Source: Centrapalus pauciflorus (lineage: Eukaryota; Streptophyta; Magnoliopsida; Asterales; Asteraceae). From it: a stretch of 64,000 nt of DNA. Below are positions 25,187 through 36,542 of the stretch, one piece after another. Numbering within the stretch: the first letter of the stretch is position 1; each line of letters starts with the position of its first letter. The translations under genes and the position numbers were made by a program. The notes beneath the pieces were generated by a model. It searched no databases. It was given only the letters and a program-made list of their open reading frames with translations, and was not told the DNA's origin. Location of the stretch: the NCBI GenBank assembly GCA_020465985.1, contig JAANYP010004403.1:1-64000 (forward strand), in the 5' to 3' direction.

Positions 25187-27150
25187 AGAGATGAAAGCAA
25201 TTTTCAATTAAAGATCAGATCAGGAACTTCAATTCTATTCTCTTTTCTTCTCTTTGATCTCTGAGTCATCAGATAGATAGTTCTTCTCCTTGTCTCTCTT
25301 TGATCTTCAAATCTCTTGTTCTATGATCTTCTCTTTTCTTATGATCAATCTCCCCCCCTTAAATCATGAACAGTTTTCAATTCTCTCCTTTGATCAAACA
25401 AAGACAACTTATCGTCTTTCATCTTTAAATCTTCTACAGTTTTCTCAATTTTATTGAACTGTTGTTGCAATTGTATTCAAACTACTTCAACAGATGTCTC
25501 TGAAAATATAGCTTTTCTCCCACTCTTGATGATCATAAAACATATGAACATCATGGAAAATCTTCAGAGTCGTAGATGTAGTGAAGTTACACTAGTAAAA
25601 ATACAACAACAAGTATAATGACAATTATATATCAAGAAAAATTACAAATTGACTTTCTCCCCCTCAAACTGATATCAACTCCCCTTAATGTAAACAAATA
25701 TATCTCACTCCCCCTCAAATGAATACTCTTTCAAAATAAAATAAAGCTTTTCAACTTTGGGCAAAATGAAACAAAATCAATTGTAAAATAACGAGTCCAG
25801 GTCCACATAGGATTTTTGTTTGCACAATAGATATAATCTATGTGACCTACATTCAGCGCTGGTGTGATGTTAACACTGGTAAGATTTCCATATAGTTGTC
25901 ATGAAATCCTTTATCATGAAAGAATCACTCTTTTTTGTTCCGGATTAGTCACTTTGGACTAGCAGTTTACAGTCACGCAGACTGTCAGACTCGATGTGTC
26001 ATAAAAGTGTATATAATCAGCTCTAGACAAAATGTGCATCAAATGAATTCGGAGACCAGAGCAAATGTCTTCCTTTTTTCAATATCAATAATATCCAACT
26101 GATATATCAACAGAATTGTGCTATTTCTCTGTGATTATTGAAACAAAAATCTTTTGAGAGATAACTGAGTGGTTGGTAGGGTTAAGTGCATGCGTCACTC
26201 GGTCCATGACGTCTTTTTCAATATCAAGTCTCCTAGGACTTGATAGATTGAGGTTTACCCAGCTGACACAGTGTAGGTAGGATTTTGTTTTCTTCAAATC
26301 CTTTCTCAACTCTCAGCTCTCATCATTTTTCAACTAAGCTCCCTCCGGCTCACTTTTCAGAAATAAATTCAGTCAGCTTTATAGAGGAAGCATGATCTGA
26401 TGCACCACCATCTCCTGTAAATATACCCATCTCATTTACATTTTTCCTCTAATCGACCCTGTTAATATCCCGTGATAACTGACACTTCTCAACTAATAGA
26501 CCTAAAGAACCCTCACCCACAAAAACAATAAATGGTTTGCTACTTGAGTAAGTCTTTCGGTTCTTGTTAGACCATAGAAGCTATGTTTATGCCTATCACA
26601 CAAATTAGGTGCATAATTGAAGTCAGCAGAAATAAAGTTCAACATTTCACCTCATGGTATATCACACAAAAATGATTAGGATTTTCAGCTCCGATGAAGT
26701 TGGAGATTAAATTGAGAATGAATTTGGGGAAATGATTAGTTGGGAGATATCAGAATGAAATGTAAAATCTGATATAAGATATGAAATGAATCAGATTTTT
26801 ATGAAATAATTAGCACATGGAAGAATATGGGAAAATTCTATGAAAGGGAGAATATCAAAGAGAAACTCGGAATTAATGAGATTTTGAAAATCAAAGAAAT
26901 TAGACCAACTAATCTCAAAGATAGATTCAGAGAATAAGATGAAAATTTTATTTTTTTCAGCTCAAATATCTTTTTATGTGTGAATAAAATATTGCCGAGA
27001 AAAAAAAACACATTTTGGTTTGAAAAAATATCAGTGTCAAAGCAAGTTTGAAACTCCCCCTGGGAATAAGCACAAACAGTTAGTCAACTTATAGAAATTA
27101 ATCAAGAGCAAAAAAAATCATAAAAATAAAGCTCCCTCAATTACAAATCA
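25187..27150 (-). other. Non-coding interior of X
   Basis: I see no recognisable protein. Several PPT-like tracts read on the minus strand (CTCCCCCT complement near 25355, 25660, 25712 and 27053), consistent with a Sirevirus multi-PPT region. Short ORFs such as 26121-26309 have no recognisable motif. The pol genes that should lie here are missing. Confidence 0.55.
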
Positions 27151-27555
27151 GCATCGGAGTTGAAGTCAGGGCAAAATTTCCAGTAACATTTGTCTTTCAG
27201 ACTCGGGTTCTAAAGAAACTTGAACTTGAATGATCAGATTTTTGAGAACTCTTATTTTTTAAAAACTGTCCGGTTCTAGCCTGATTCTGGTAATACTTGG
27301 AGTTTTTCTGTGAAGAATGACCAGTATTTCAAGAAACTTTAGGCAAATTGACTTTAAAGATTCACCAATGTAAATCTTTACCGGAAGTTATTCAACAACT
27401 TTATCTTTGCCTCTGTGTATCTTTAACAGATACTTAGTTTAAGATCTGAAGGTGAATCTAGATTAGGAGTTTCAGTTAGATTGTTTTCACTTTCGAAAAA
27501 TAAATCATAGTGATCAACTTTAGGTTCTAAACAAACTGAAGGAATCTAAACCTCT
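27151..27555 (-). pseudogene. gag remnant of X, distal part
   Basis: On the minus strand this continues the coiled-coil gag fragment at 45842-46150 across the G1 insertion. The acidic/polar frame runs on after the GATTC junction with a stop three codons in, then 'KVDHYDLFFESENNL' and further polar residues. It resembles the gag extension of Y in composition. Too decayed for more. Confidence 0.5.
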
Positions 27556-27560
27556 GATTC

Positions 27561-28936
27561 TGTAACGCCCACAATTCTCACACAAATGCCACGTCATTAA
27601 TCAATCATAAGTGGCAATAACACAAGCATCTCAAAGTACACATGTCACAAGATTAGCGGAAAACACTGACAGGCCGCATATATCTCGATGCACATAACAT
27701 AACTCGATACACACACATATCTCTGCTCAAAGGGGGACGCCGTTCCCCAGCTAACAGGCCGCACACAGCAGCGGTTAGCTAGTCAATAGGCACAGGAGCG
27801 ACCTGGCAATATCACTGCTGTATATATACAGTCTCATACCTCGTGACTGGTTAGGGACAGTCAGCCTGCGCGACCACATATCGCGGACACCTGCAACTCA
27901 AACACGTATAACATTTATATGGCAGATAAAATCATACCTGCGCTGTATCTCTGTCTCATATACACAATTCACAACATATAACTGACTCATAAAAGAATAC
28001 GCGCGTTTTGTAAAGAACTCGAGTACTCACCAATACCCGAATCAACAACAAATTCCGAAACTTTAACGCTGATCGGAACGCGGACGGCTCGAACCTGTAA
28101 TTAACACGGACCCCAACAAATTAATATAACCCGACCGACAATTAACAAACCCAAACACATTTATCGCAAGCAAACACGACCCACGGAACCACCCCGAACG
28201 AACAACCGACGCCCAAAATCCCCTCCGCCAGACGCCGCATCGCGGGCCCGCGCCCAGGCAACTCGGTCGCGCCGCCATCGCGGTCGCGCCGAGGCCATCG
28301 CGGCCGCGCTCACGATATATCAGCAGCAGTACAGGTTCGCAAAAATGGCAGAAACCAGGGTTTAAACCCTTACCTCTCGATTTCCAGCAATATCAGTACA
28401 CAAAACCCATACATATTCAAGCATACAACTTCAGAAACCAAACTCTCGATTTCACATACATATATATACGAATTTCAGCAATCCTAAACATGAAATTTTA
28501 CCTCAAATCTTCAAAAGCCTCAACCCAAGGAGATGAAGAACACAAGCCTTAACTTCAATCAAATCCCCCTTCAATTCTTTTGCTGCTCCAGAGATTTGCA
28601 CACACACATAGACACTATTTCTGAATTTGGGAAAGGAAGGAAAGGAAGGACGCTTCAAGGAGGGCTCGTATATATATTATTTCCATAAATAGAAACCCCG
28701 GACCCGATAAATCCGAACCCAATACCACTTTTTCATAATTAATATCATTAGAACCCAATTAAATCCACGATCTCAATGATTATAATAATCCACGAATTAT
28801 TAACTCGTGACACGAATTACTCGATCTCGACATGTTAAGTCCACGAAACGGGATTTAATTGGAACACGCAATAATTATTAAATAAATGAGCCAATAAATT
28901 AAATCCACGTACCAGGCCCAAATCCGGGATGTTACA
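27561..28936 (-). repeat. 3' LTR of G1 (with internal deletion)
   Basis: 1376 bp against 1684 bp for the other LTR. The difference is a stretch equivalent to roughly 44257-44590 that is missing here near 27667 (AAAACACTGACA runs straight into GGCCGCATATATCTCG). A GC-rich block (28200-28310) with repeated TCGCGCCG lies inside. Open frames in it are not genes. Confidence 0.92.
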
Positions 28937-28971
28937 AATCTTCTCCTCTTAAAAAGATTCTGTCCCGGAAT

Positions 28972-30456
28972 CTAGCTCAGACTCGGGAACAGCTGCGGAT
29001 AACGACTCCTCATCTCGGCCTCGGGCTCCCAGGTAGCACTAGTACCCTTATGATCCCTCCACTGAACGAGTACTAGCGCAATCTCTTTGTTCCGCAATCT
29101 CTTCACTTTTTGGTCGGTAATCGCCTCAGGCTGCTCGACATATCTCAGATGATTATCCACGGTGATCTCGGATAACGGCACAAACTGATCATCTTTGGCC
29201 AGACATTTCCTCAAGTGGCTCACATGAAATGTATCATGAACTCCGGCCAACTTGGGAGGTAACCTCAATCTATACGCCTGATCTCGGACTCTGGCTATAA
29301 TCTCAAACGGACCGATGTATCGCGGACTTAGCTTACCTTGGTGTTTGAATCTAATAACTCCTTTCCACGACGATACCTTCAGCATAACGCGGTCCCCGAC
29401 ACTGAACTCGAGCTCGGTCAGACGACGATAGGCATAACTCTTCTGCCGGCTCTGTGCTACTCTCATATGCTCGCGGATGACCGCCACCTTATCGCTCGTC
29501 TCCTGTAACAACTCGGGCCCACTGATAGGTCGCTCCCCGACCTCGCCCCAACACACCGGGGTTAGGCACTTACGCCCATACAGTGCCTCGAACGGAGCCA
29601 TCTTAATAGAGGAATGGTAGCTGTTATTGTATGCAAACTCGACTAACGGCAAGTGAACGTCCCAACTACCACTGAACTCGATCGTACAAGCTCGGAGCAT
29701 ATCCTCGAGAGTCTGATTCGTCCGCTCTGTCTGCCCATCTGTCTGAGGTCTGTACGCGGTACTCAACTGAACTCTCGTCCCCAGCTCGCGCTGAAAGCTC
29801 TGCCAGAACCTCGAAGTAAACCGCGTATCTCTATCGGACGTAATCGACATCGGAACGCCGTGCCTCGAAACTATCTCACTGATGTACAACAGAGCCAACT
29901 GGTCCATAGTGATGGTGCCTCTCACCGCCAGGAAATGAGCACTCTTAGTCAACCGATCCACAATCACCCAGATCATATCATTGCCTCGAACGGTGCGCGA
30001 AAGTCTGACGATGAAGTCCATCGTAATATGATACCACTTCCACTCTGGGATCTCTAGAGGCTGCAAATGCTCGTGAGGCTTCTGATGCTCGGCCTTAACG
30101 CGCAGACAAGTCATACACTCCTCGACATATCGGCCCACATCTCTCTTCATCCCAGGCTACCAGTAGAACTCGCGCAGATCTCTATACATCTTGGTGCTTC
30201 CGGGGTGAATAGACAACGTCGAACCATGCGACTCATCTAAAATCAACTGCCGCAGATTACCGACTCTCGGAACCCACACCCGATCATGAAACGCCCATAA
30301 ACCTCTACTATCCCTGCTCAACACATCTAGCTGCCCTGCAAGCCGCTCTCTCTTCACATTCTCCGCCCGCAACCCTCTAACTGAGCATGCTTCAGACTCT
30401 CCACAAGAGTCGATGTAACTTCGAGCCTCGCTGCTCGGGAAACCACTGTCTGACCG
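28972..30456 (-). pseudogene. Integrase and chromodomain of G1
   Basis: The zinc-binding domain starts in the 30456-30157 segment ('ESHGSTLSIHPGSTKMYRDLR') and continues after a TAG (a Trp position, near 30160) with 'VEECMTCLRVK'. The core has Asp in TMDFIV, Asp in SDRDTRF and Glu in TDGQTERTNQ, all present. Then 'NNSYHSSIKMAPFEALYGRKC', the GPF/Y-type 'KLSPRYIGPFEI', and a C-terminal chromodomain ('EAITDQKVKRLRNKEIALVL', 'WEPEAEMRSRYPQLF'). Chromodomains of this group bind histone marks and direct insertion to heterochromatin. Apart from the TAG the integrase looks complete. Confidence 0.92.
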
Positions 30457-30788
30457 CACGCCTTGCGGCTCAACGCATCGGCCACCACATTGGCCCTACC
30501 AGGATGGTACTGAATCTCGCAGTCATAATCTTTTAGTAACTCGAGGCTGCGCCGCTGTCTCATATTCAGCTCCTTCTGACTAAACAGGTACTGAAGACTA
30601 TTATGATCTGTATAGACCACAAACCGCGAACCGTACAGATAATGACGCCATATCTTCAGAGCGAACACTATCGCATCTAACTCAAGGTCGTGCACGGTAT
30701 GATTCTCCTCATAAGTCTTCAGCTGTCGTGAAGCGTACGCAATCACCTTGCCCCGCTGCATCAGAACACAACCCAAACCGGTACCTGA
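30354..30788 (-). pseudogene. RNase H of G1, distal part
   Basis: It continues the frame broken by G2 at 41148: after the CGCAT duplication the reading resumes with the ASGTGLG and 'VLMQRGKVIAYASRQLK' blocks. Then 'HDLELDAIVFALKIWRHYLYG', 'YTDHNSLQYLF', 'RQRRSLELLKDYD' and 'GRANVVADALSRK'. RNase H removes the RNA template during cDNA synthesis. A frameshift lies near the end, before the INT segment. Confidence 0.9.
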
Positions 30789-31127
30789 CGCATTGTGACG
30801 TCCTTGTTAATTAATGATATAATTGGAGCAATCACCAGGATCGACAAACAACCCAATGAATAATCATGATAATTGAAATTGAATACTTAAATTAGAATTA
30901 AGCAAATCCACACTAAAGCAATAGAATACATGTCTACAGTGATAAAAGTCTAACTATTACATCAACATAATTGTTTTAGAAGTAGAAATCCCAGCCCAAA
31001 GCTATTACATTCAAGTACCAATAGCTACTAAGGTCTCCCGGATATTGATTTGATATGCTTAAGTAGATGGTCCAGCTACACTCTTGCCTTTGCCTGTAAA
31101 CAATGTGAGTCAACAGTAAGCTAAATG

Positions 31128-34091
31128 CTTAGTGAGATAACAGATTATGCATACAACAAATATTTCTTTACAAACAATGCTTAACCATGGGCAATGTAAG
31201 CCCCATGTATGTGAATATCGGCAGTGTAAGCCTCAGTGTATGTGAAAACCATGCAGTGAAAGCATGGGTTGGCAGTTCAATATGCTGATCGGGGATGTGC
31301 CGAACCTGATGGGATATGAGTGGGATGATCAGTCCCCGACAGTGGCCTGCTGTCAGCCCCAGTCCAGGTCGCATCAGATTATGAAGTAATGATCATGCAG
31401 TGCAAGCATGATGTAAATAGATGCACTTTCAAATGAACGCAAGCTACATGTGTGTTACATGTCAAGTACGAGTGTGCATCATAACAACAAATCATTTCAT
31501 GAGTGCCAAATTAAGTATATGAACAACGTGAACATGCCATTGAATGTATAAACATGAATGCAAAAACAATAAATGTTCGAATGACAATCTGTTACTCACA
31601 GTGATTGGTATTGTGACTTGATCCTGAATCAGTGTGTGTTTTGATAACACCACAATGATCTGTAATGTAAGTGTAATATTGATTCAGTGTCAGTAATTGC
31701 TTAAATATTGTCATCTGTAATTTTAAATGTAATTGGGTTCTGAATTCGGACCACATCCGAATTCGGATGGTCCGAATTGTAGATGGTCCGAATTTGGTCT
31801 CTGGTCCGAAATTAGCATTGGTCTGAATTGGGATTGAGTCCGAAATTGACACTTATCCGAAATGGGTAATAGGATCCGAAATAGGTTGGTCCGAAATGGG
31901 TATTGTCCGAAGTCACTGTTGGTCCGAACTCACTATTGATCCGAATTGGGACGGTGTCCGAATTGGGATAGGACCGAAATGGGGTGATGGTCCGAAATTA
32001 CTATGTGTCCGAATTACAACTGGTCCGAACTGGGTACAGATCCGAATTCGGATGGATCATCATCCGAGTTCATACTTAGAAATTTTCCAACATTTTCCAG
32101 AATTATGTTTTTGACCATTTTTGCATGTTTTGAGTCTGATATTGCAGATATAAGCTTAAATGTACTATATCAACTTATAATATAACACATATGTACCAAA
32201 ATAACCGATTTGTGTCCATTTTTCTTATGAGTCTCGATGAACACACACACTAAAACACACACATATTTTGAAATCACACTTAGAGTTCGAATCTGATTCT
32301 GAAATTTGGTATATAACAACATACATGCTCGATTTCAACTAATCCATCATAATATATAACATGCATTATCATTTGCAACAATAATCTTAGAAATCGGTTC
32401 ACATAAAAACCAACTCAAAAACTTCAAAAATCCGTAATATAGGGAGATTGTTACCTTGATTTGATACTTGCAGTTGCTATTGTTCCTTAATTGCTAATTG
32501 TTTCTAAATTTTGCACTTGAAATCGTTGATTCTTGTGTGTTTCTTGGAGTAAAGCTGAGAGGAAGAGAGTAAAGAGAGAGAGTAGTGAGAGAGTGAGTTT
32601 GTGGAAATGCTTAGTGAGATAACAGATTATGCATACAACAAATATTTCTTTACAAACAATGCTTAACCATGGGCAGTGTAAGCCCCATGTATGTGAATAT
32701 CGGCAGTGTAAGCCTCAGTGTATGTGAAAACCATGCAGTGAAAGCATGGGTTGGCAGTTCAATATGCTGATCGGGGATGTGCCGAACCTGATGGGATACG
32801 AGTGGGATGATCAGTCCCCGACAGTGGCCTGCTGTCAGCCCCAGTCCAGGTTGCATCAGATTATGAAGTAATGATCATCCAGCAGTGCAAGCATGATGTA
32901 TATAGATGCACTTTCAAATGAACGCAAGCTACATGTGTGTTACATGTCAAGTACGAGTGTGCATCATAACAACAAATCATTTCATGAGTGCCAAATGAAG
33001 TATATGAACAACGTGAACATGCCATTGAATGTATAAACATGAATGCAAAAACAATAAATGTTCGAATGACAATCTGTTACTCACAGTGATTGGTATTGTG
33101 ACTTGATCCTGAATCAGTGTGTGTTTTGATAACACCACAATGATCTGTAATGTAAGTGTAATATTGATTCTGTGTCAGTAATTGCTTAAATATTGTATTC
33201 TGTAATTTTAAATGTAATTGGGTTCTGAATTCGGACCACATCCGAATTCGGATGGTCCGAATTGTAGATGGTCCGAATTTGGTCTCTGGTCCGAAATTAG
33301 CATTGGTCCGAATTGGGATTGAGTCCGAAATTGACACTTATCCGAAATGGGTAATAGGATCCGAAATAGGTTGGTCCGAAATGGGTATTGTCCGAAGTCA
33401 CTGTTGGTCCGAACTCACTATTGATCCGAATTGGGACGGTGTCCGAATTCGGATAGGACCGAAATGGGGTGATGGTCTGAAATTACTATGTGTCCGAATT
33501 ACAACTGGTTCGAACTGGGTACAGATCCGAATTCGGATGGATCATCATCCGAGTTCATACTTAGAAATTTTCCAACATTTTCCAGAATTATGTTTTTGAC
33601 CATTTTTGCATGTTTTGAGTCTGATATTGCAGATATAAGCTTAAATGTACTATATCAACTTATAATATAACACTTATGTACCAAAATAACCGATTTGTGT
33701 CCATTTTTCTTATGAGTCTCGATGAACACACACACTAAAACACACACATATTTTGAAATCACACTTAGAGTTCGAATCTGATTCTGAAATTTGGTATATA
33801 ACAACATACATGCTCGATTTCAACTAATCCATCATAATATATAACATGCATTATCATTTGCAACAATAATCTTAGAAATCGGTTCACATAAAAACCAACT
33901 CAAAAACTTCAAAAATCCGTAATATAGGGAGATTGTTACCTTGATTTGATACTTGCAGTTGCTATAGTTCCTTAATTGCTACTTGTTTCCAAATTTTGCA
34001 CTTGAAATCGTTGATTCTTGTGTGTTTCTTGGAGTAAAGCCGAGAGGAAGAGAGTAAAGAGAGAGAGTAATGAGAGAGTGAGTTTGTGGAA
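31128..34091. repeat. Tandem duplication of 1482 bp within the G2 3' LTR
   Basis: The second unit begins where GTTTGTGGAAATG jumps to CTTAGTGAGATAACAG. The two parental points share AAATG (CTAAATGCTT and GGAAATGAAAG), so the joint lies at a 5-bp microhomology. The units are almost identical, so the event is recent; the 5' LTR has only one unit. Confidence 0.93.
31740..32072. repeat. TCCGAA-motif array in the G2 LTR
   Basis: About 20 copies of TCCGAA(A/T)T are spaced about 15-20 bp apart, bounded on each side by the palindrome TCCGAATTCGGA. Further copies lie in the duplicated unit (33226-33556) and in the 5' LTR (40107-40416, one spacer unit of 17 bp shorter). The motif reads TTCGGA on the element's sense strand. 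Confidence 0.9.
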
Positions 34092-34313
34092 ATGAAAGGG
34101 TTTTCCCCTTTTTATTTTCAATTTTGCCTCATTTGCAAATTATACCGCTCAACTTCGTAATCTTTTATTTAACTGATAAAATGATCGAAATTAACTTAAA
34201 TTGATATAATATTCCATTAACACAATAATTCCTTAAAATTGCAAATTACATATAATTGAAAAATAGGGATGTTACAGCATGGGCTCCACCACGCCTATAC
34301 TTCGTCCGCGAAG

Positions 34314-36452
34314 TCATGCTGCGCTAAACAAACTTGGGTACTTGTTCTTCATGTCTTCTTCCGATTCCCAAGTGTGATTAGCTCCCCGATGATGCTTCCA
34401 CTTGACCAGCACCATCCTGATTTCCTTGTTACGTAGTTTCTTGACTTTTGTCTCCAAAATGCACTCCGGCTCATCAACGAACCTTAGCCGTTCGTCAATC
34501 TTAATGTCCGAGTGATCAGTCCATGGTTCCCTCTCGGGCACCAGACTTTTCCTTAAGTACCCAACATGAAAGACTGGGTGAACACTTGACAATTCTTCCG
34601 GCAAGTCCAAATGATAGGACTGATTACCAACTCTTTCTAGTATCTTGAATGGTCCTATGAATCGAGGTGATAGCTTTCCTCGCTTCACGAATCTTGTAAC
34701 ACCTTTCATTGGGGATACCTTCAAGTATACCCAATCGTCCTTTTGAAACTCTATTGCTTTATGACGGCGATCGTGGTAATTCTTTTGCCGATCTTGTGCC
34801 GTTTTCATGTACTGCCGAATGAGTTGTATCTTTTCATTGGTTTCTTGTAGCAAAGCAGGACCGGCTATTGGAGTTTCTCCTGTTTCCCTCCAACAGGTTG
34901 GAGTCCTACATTTTCTTCCGTACAGAAACTCGAACGGTGCCATCTTGATAGTGGAATGGTAACTGTTGTTGTAGGAGAATTCAACCAATGGAAGGTGATC
35001 GTCCCAGTTACCACCCAAATCCATGACACAGGCTCTGAGCATGTCTTCGAGAGTTAAAATTGTTCTTTCACTTTGACCATCAGATTGGGGTCTATATGCA
35101 GTACTCATTGCGATACGATTACCAAGACCCTGTTGTAGAGCAGCCCAGAAGTTGGAAGTGAATCTACTATCTCGGTCGGAGACAATAGACTTAGGCACAC
35201 CATGCCTAATAACGATTTCGTTTACGTAGATCTGGGCAAGACGGTCGAGTGAATAAGTTTCTCGGATGGGAATGAAGTGAGCAGACTTTGTTAATCGATC
35301 AACAATGACCCAAATGGCATCATGTTGACGACGCGTCTTGGGCAGCTTCGTTATAAAGTCCATAGTAATATGATCCCACTTCCATTCCGGGATAGGAAGA
35401 GGTTGCATACTACCATAAGGCTGTTGATGTTCTGCTTTGACTAGACGACATGTTCTGCACCTTTCAACATACTGACCGACATCTCTTTTCAATCCTGGCC
35501 ACCAGAAGTCGGCCTTCAGGTCGTTGTACATTTTTGTGCTGCCAGGATGAATTGAGAATTTAGATTGATGAGCCTCCTCGAGAATTACATTTCTCATGTT
35601 CCCGAACTTGGGAACCCACACTCTGCCATACACACCCTTTAGTCCAGTTCCAATATCTTGCATTAATGGCAACTGAATTCTGATATCTTCGTCTTTAACA
35701 TTCTCTTCTTTTAGGGCCTGCAACTGAGCAGTCCTAACATCATCTATAATAGTAGATGTCAGTATTGTGGAAGTCAAGGCATAGCAGCATGCCTTGCAGT
35801 ACGCTTTTCGGCTTAGGGCATCGGCCACTACGTTGGCCTTCCCTGGATGGTATAAGATCTCGCAGTCATAGTCTTTGATCAGCTCCATTGACCTTCTTTG
35901 CCTCATATTCAAGTCCTTCTGACTGAATATGTACTTCAAACTCTTGTGATCGGTGTAGAGCTGACACTTGGTTCCGTACAAATAGTGTCTCCATAACTTG
36001 AGAGCGAAAGTCACAGCAGTTAGCTCTAGATCATGAGTAGAGTAGTCTTTCTCATGCGGTTTGAGTTGTCTAGAAGCATAAGCTATGACGTTTCCTCTTT
36101 GCATTAGTACCGCACCCAAACCCATGCCTGATGCATCTGTATAGACAACAAAGTCTTCGTTCCCTTCAGGCAGGGCTAACACAGGTGCTTCACTTAGCAG
36201 ATTCTTCAAGTTGTCAAAGGCCGTTTGTTGTTCTTCTTTCCAAAAGAAGGTCGCGTTCTTGCGAGTAAGCTTTGTTAGCGGAACGGCGATCTTTGAGAAG
36301 TCTTTGATGAATCGGCGGTAGTAACCAGCCAATCCCAGAAAACTCCGAATCTCTGAGGCGTTGCGGGGTGATTCCCAGTTCTGGATAGCTTCGATCTTTG
36401 CAGGATCAACAGCAATCCCAGCACCAGATATCACGTGCCCCAAGAATTGGAT
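34314..36452 (-). CDS. G2 pol, second exon: RT end, RNase H, integrase, chromodomain
   Basis: This segment opens at 36452 right after the putative intron (frame IQFLGHVIS) and runs uninterrupted to a stop at 34314. Order: RT thumb/connection ('RSFLGLAGYYRRFIKDFSKIA'); RNase H ('YTDASGMGLGAVLMQRGNVIAYASRQLK', 'ADALSRKAY'); integrase zinc finger (H in HQSKFSIHPGS, C in ERCRTC); DDE core (Asp in TMDFITK, Asp in SDRDSRF, Glu in SDGQSERTI); 'GKLSPRFIGPFKI'; chromodomain ('LRNKEIRMVLVKWKHH', 'WESEEDMKNKYPSLF'). All catalytic residues are present. It works with the upstream gag-PR-RT part. There is no ATG of its own; expression needs splicing or another route. Confidence 0.93.
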   Translation of the reverse strand: MQFLGHVISGAGIAVDPAKIEAIQNWESPRNASEIRSFLGLAGYYRRFIKDFSKIAVPLTKLTRKNATFFWKEEQQTAFDNLKNLLSEAPVLALPEGNEDFVVYTDASGMGLGAVLMQRGNVIAYASRQLKPHEKDYSTHDLELTAVTFALKLWRHYLYGTKCQLYTDHKSLKYIFSQKDLNMRQRRSMELIKDYDCEILYHPGKANVVADALSRKAYCKACCYALTSTILTSTIIDDVRTAQLQALKEENVKDEDIRIQLPLMQDIGTGLKGVYGRVWVPKFGNMRNVILEEAHQSKFSIHPGSTKMYNDLKADFWWPGLKRDVGQYVERCRTCRLVKAEHQQPYGSMQPLPIPEWKWDHITMDFITKLPKTRRQHDAIWVIVDRLTKSAHFIPIRETYSLDRLAQIYVNEIVIRHGVPKSIVSDRDSRFTSNFWAALQQGLGNRIAMSTAYRPQSDGQSERTILTLEDMLRACVMDLGGNWDDHLPLVEFSYNNSYHSTIKMAPFEFLYGRKCRTPTCWRETGETPIAGPALLQETNEKIQLIRQYMKTAQDRQKNYHDRRHKAIEFQKDDWVYLKVSPMKGVTRFVKRGKLSPRFIGPFKILERVGNQSYHLDLPEELSSVHPVFHVGYLRKSLVPEREPWTDHSDIKIDERLRFVDEPECILETKVKKLRNKEIRMVLVKWKHHRGANHTWESEEDMKNKYPSLFSAA

Positions 36453-36542
36453 CTGAATTAATTGTTTAAGAGGTACAAGTTAATAAAATATTTTATGATT
36501 GAGTATAAGGATCATGAAATTGTTTCAAACGTTGAGACGTAC
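36453..36542 (-). other. Putative 90-bp spliceosomal intron in G2 RT
   Basis: On the minus strand CAG|GTACGT at the donor and TTAATTCAG|ATC at the acceptor. Sequence between is AT-rich with in-frame stops and an internal TATTAAC that could be a branch point. The exon before ends on a full codon (…EFWLRQ) and the exon after opens with a full codon (IQFLGHVIS), so removal is phase 0 and gives the standard RT order. In the related G1 the same place reads EFWLHEVQFLGHVVS with nothing inserted. Confidence 0.75.

Larger units (their letters stand above)
30794..34276 (-). repeat. 3' LTR of G2, with internal tandem duplication
   Basis: 3483 bp against 1986 bp for the other LTR. The extra length is a 1482-bp tandem duplication (31128-32609 and 32610-34091). 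On the minus strand it starts TGTAACATCCCTATTTTT and ends GGACGTCACA. The flanking purine tract is weak. Confidence 0.93.

Noticed and set aside
26121..26309. Short minus-strand frame in X
   Set aside because: 62 residues, no motif, in non-coding AT-rich sequence.
28063..28278. Frames starting MAARPSCLGAGPRCG here and at 44979-45212
   Set aside because: They lie inside the G1 LTRs and exist twice only because the LTR does; no protein features.
29653..30057. Plus-strand frames opposite the gypsy genes (also 36967-37251, 37772-38176, 38488-38835, 41393-42084)
   Set aside because: They are antisense shadows of well-supported minus-strand gag-pol.
31592..31852. Repeated frames (MSISDSIPI, MGIVRSHCW, MRPGLGLTAGHC types) at 31168-33670 and 39544-40532
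   Set aside because: They lie in the G2 LTRs and TCCGAA arrays; copies follow the LTR copies and have no known domain.
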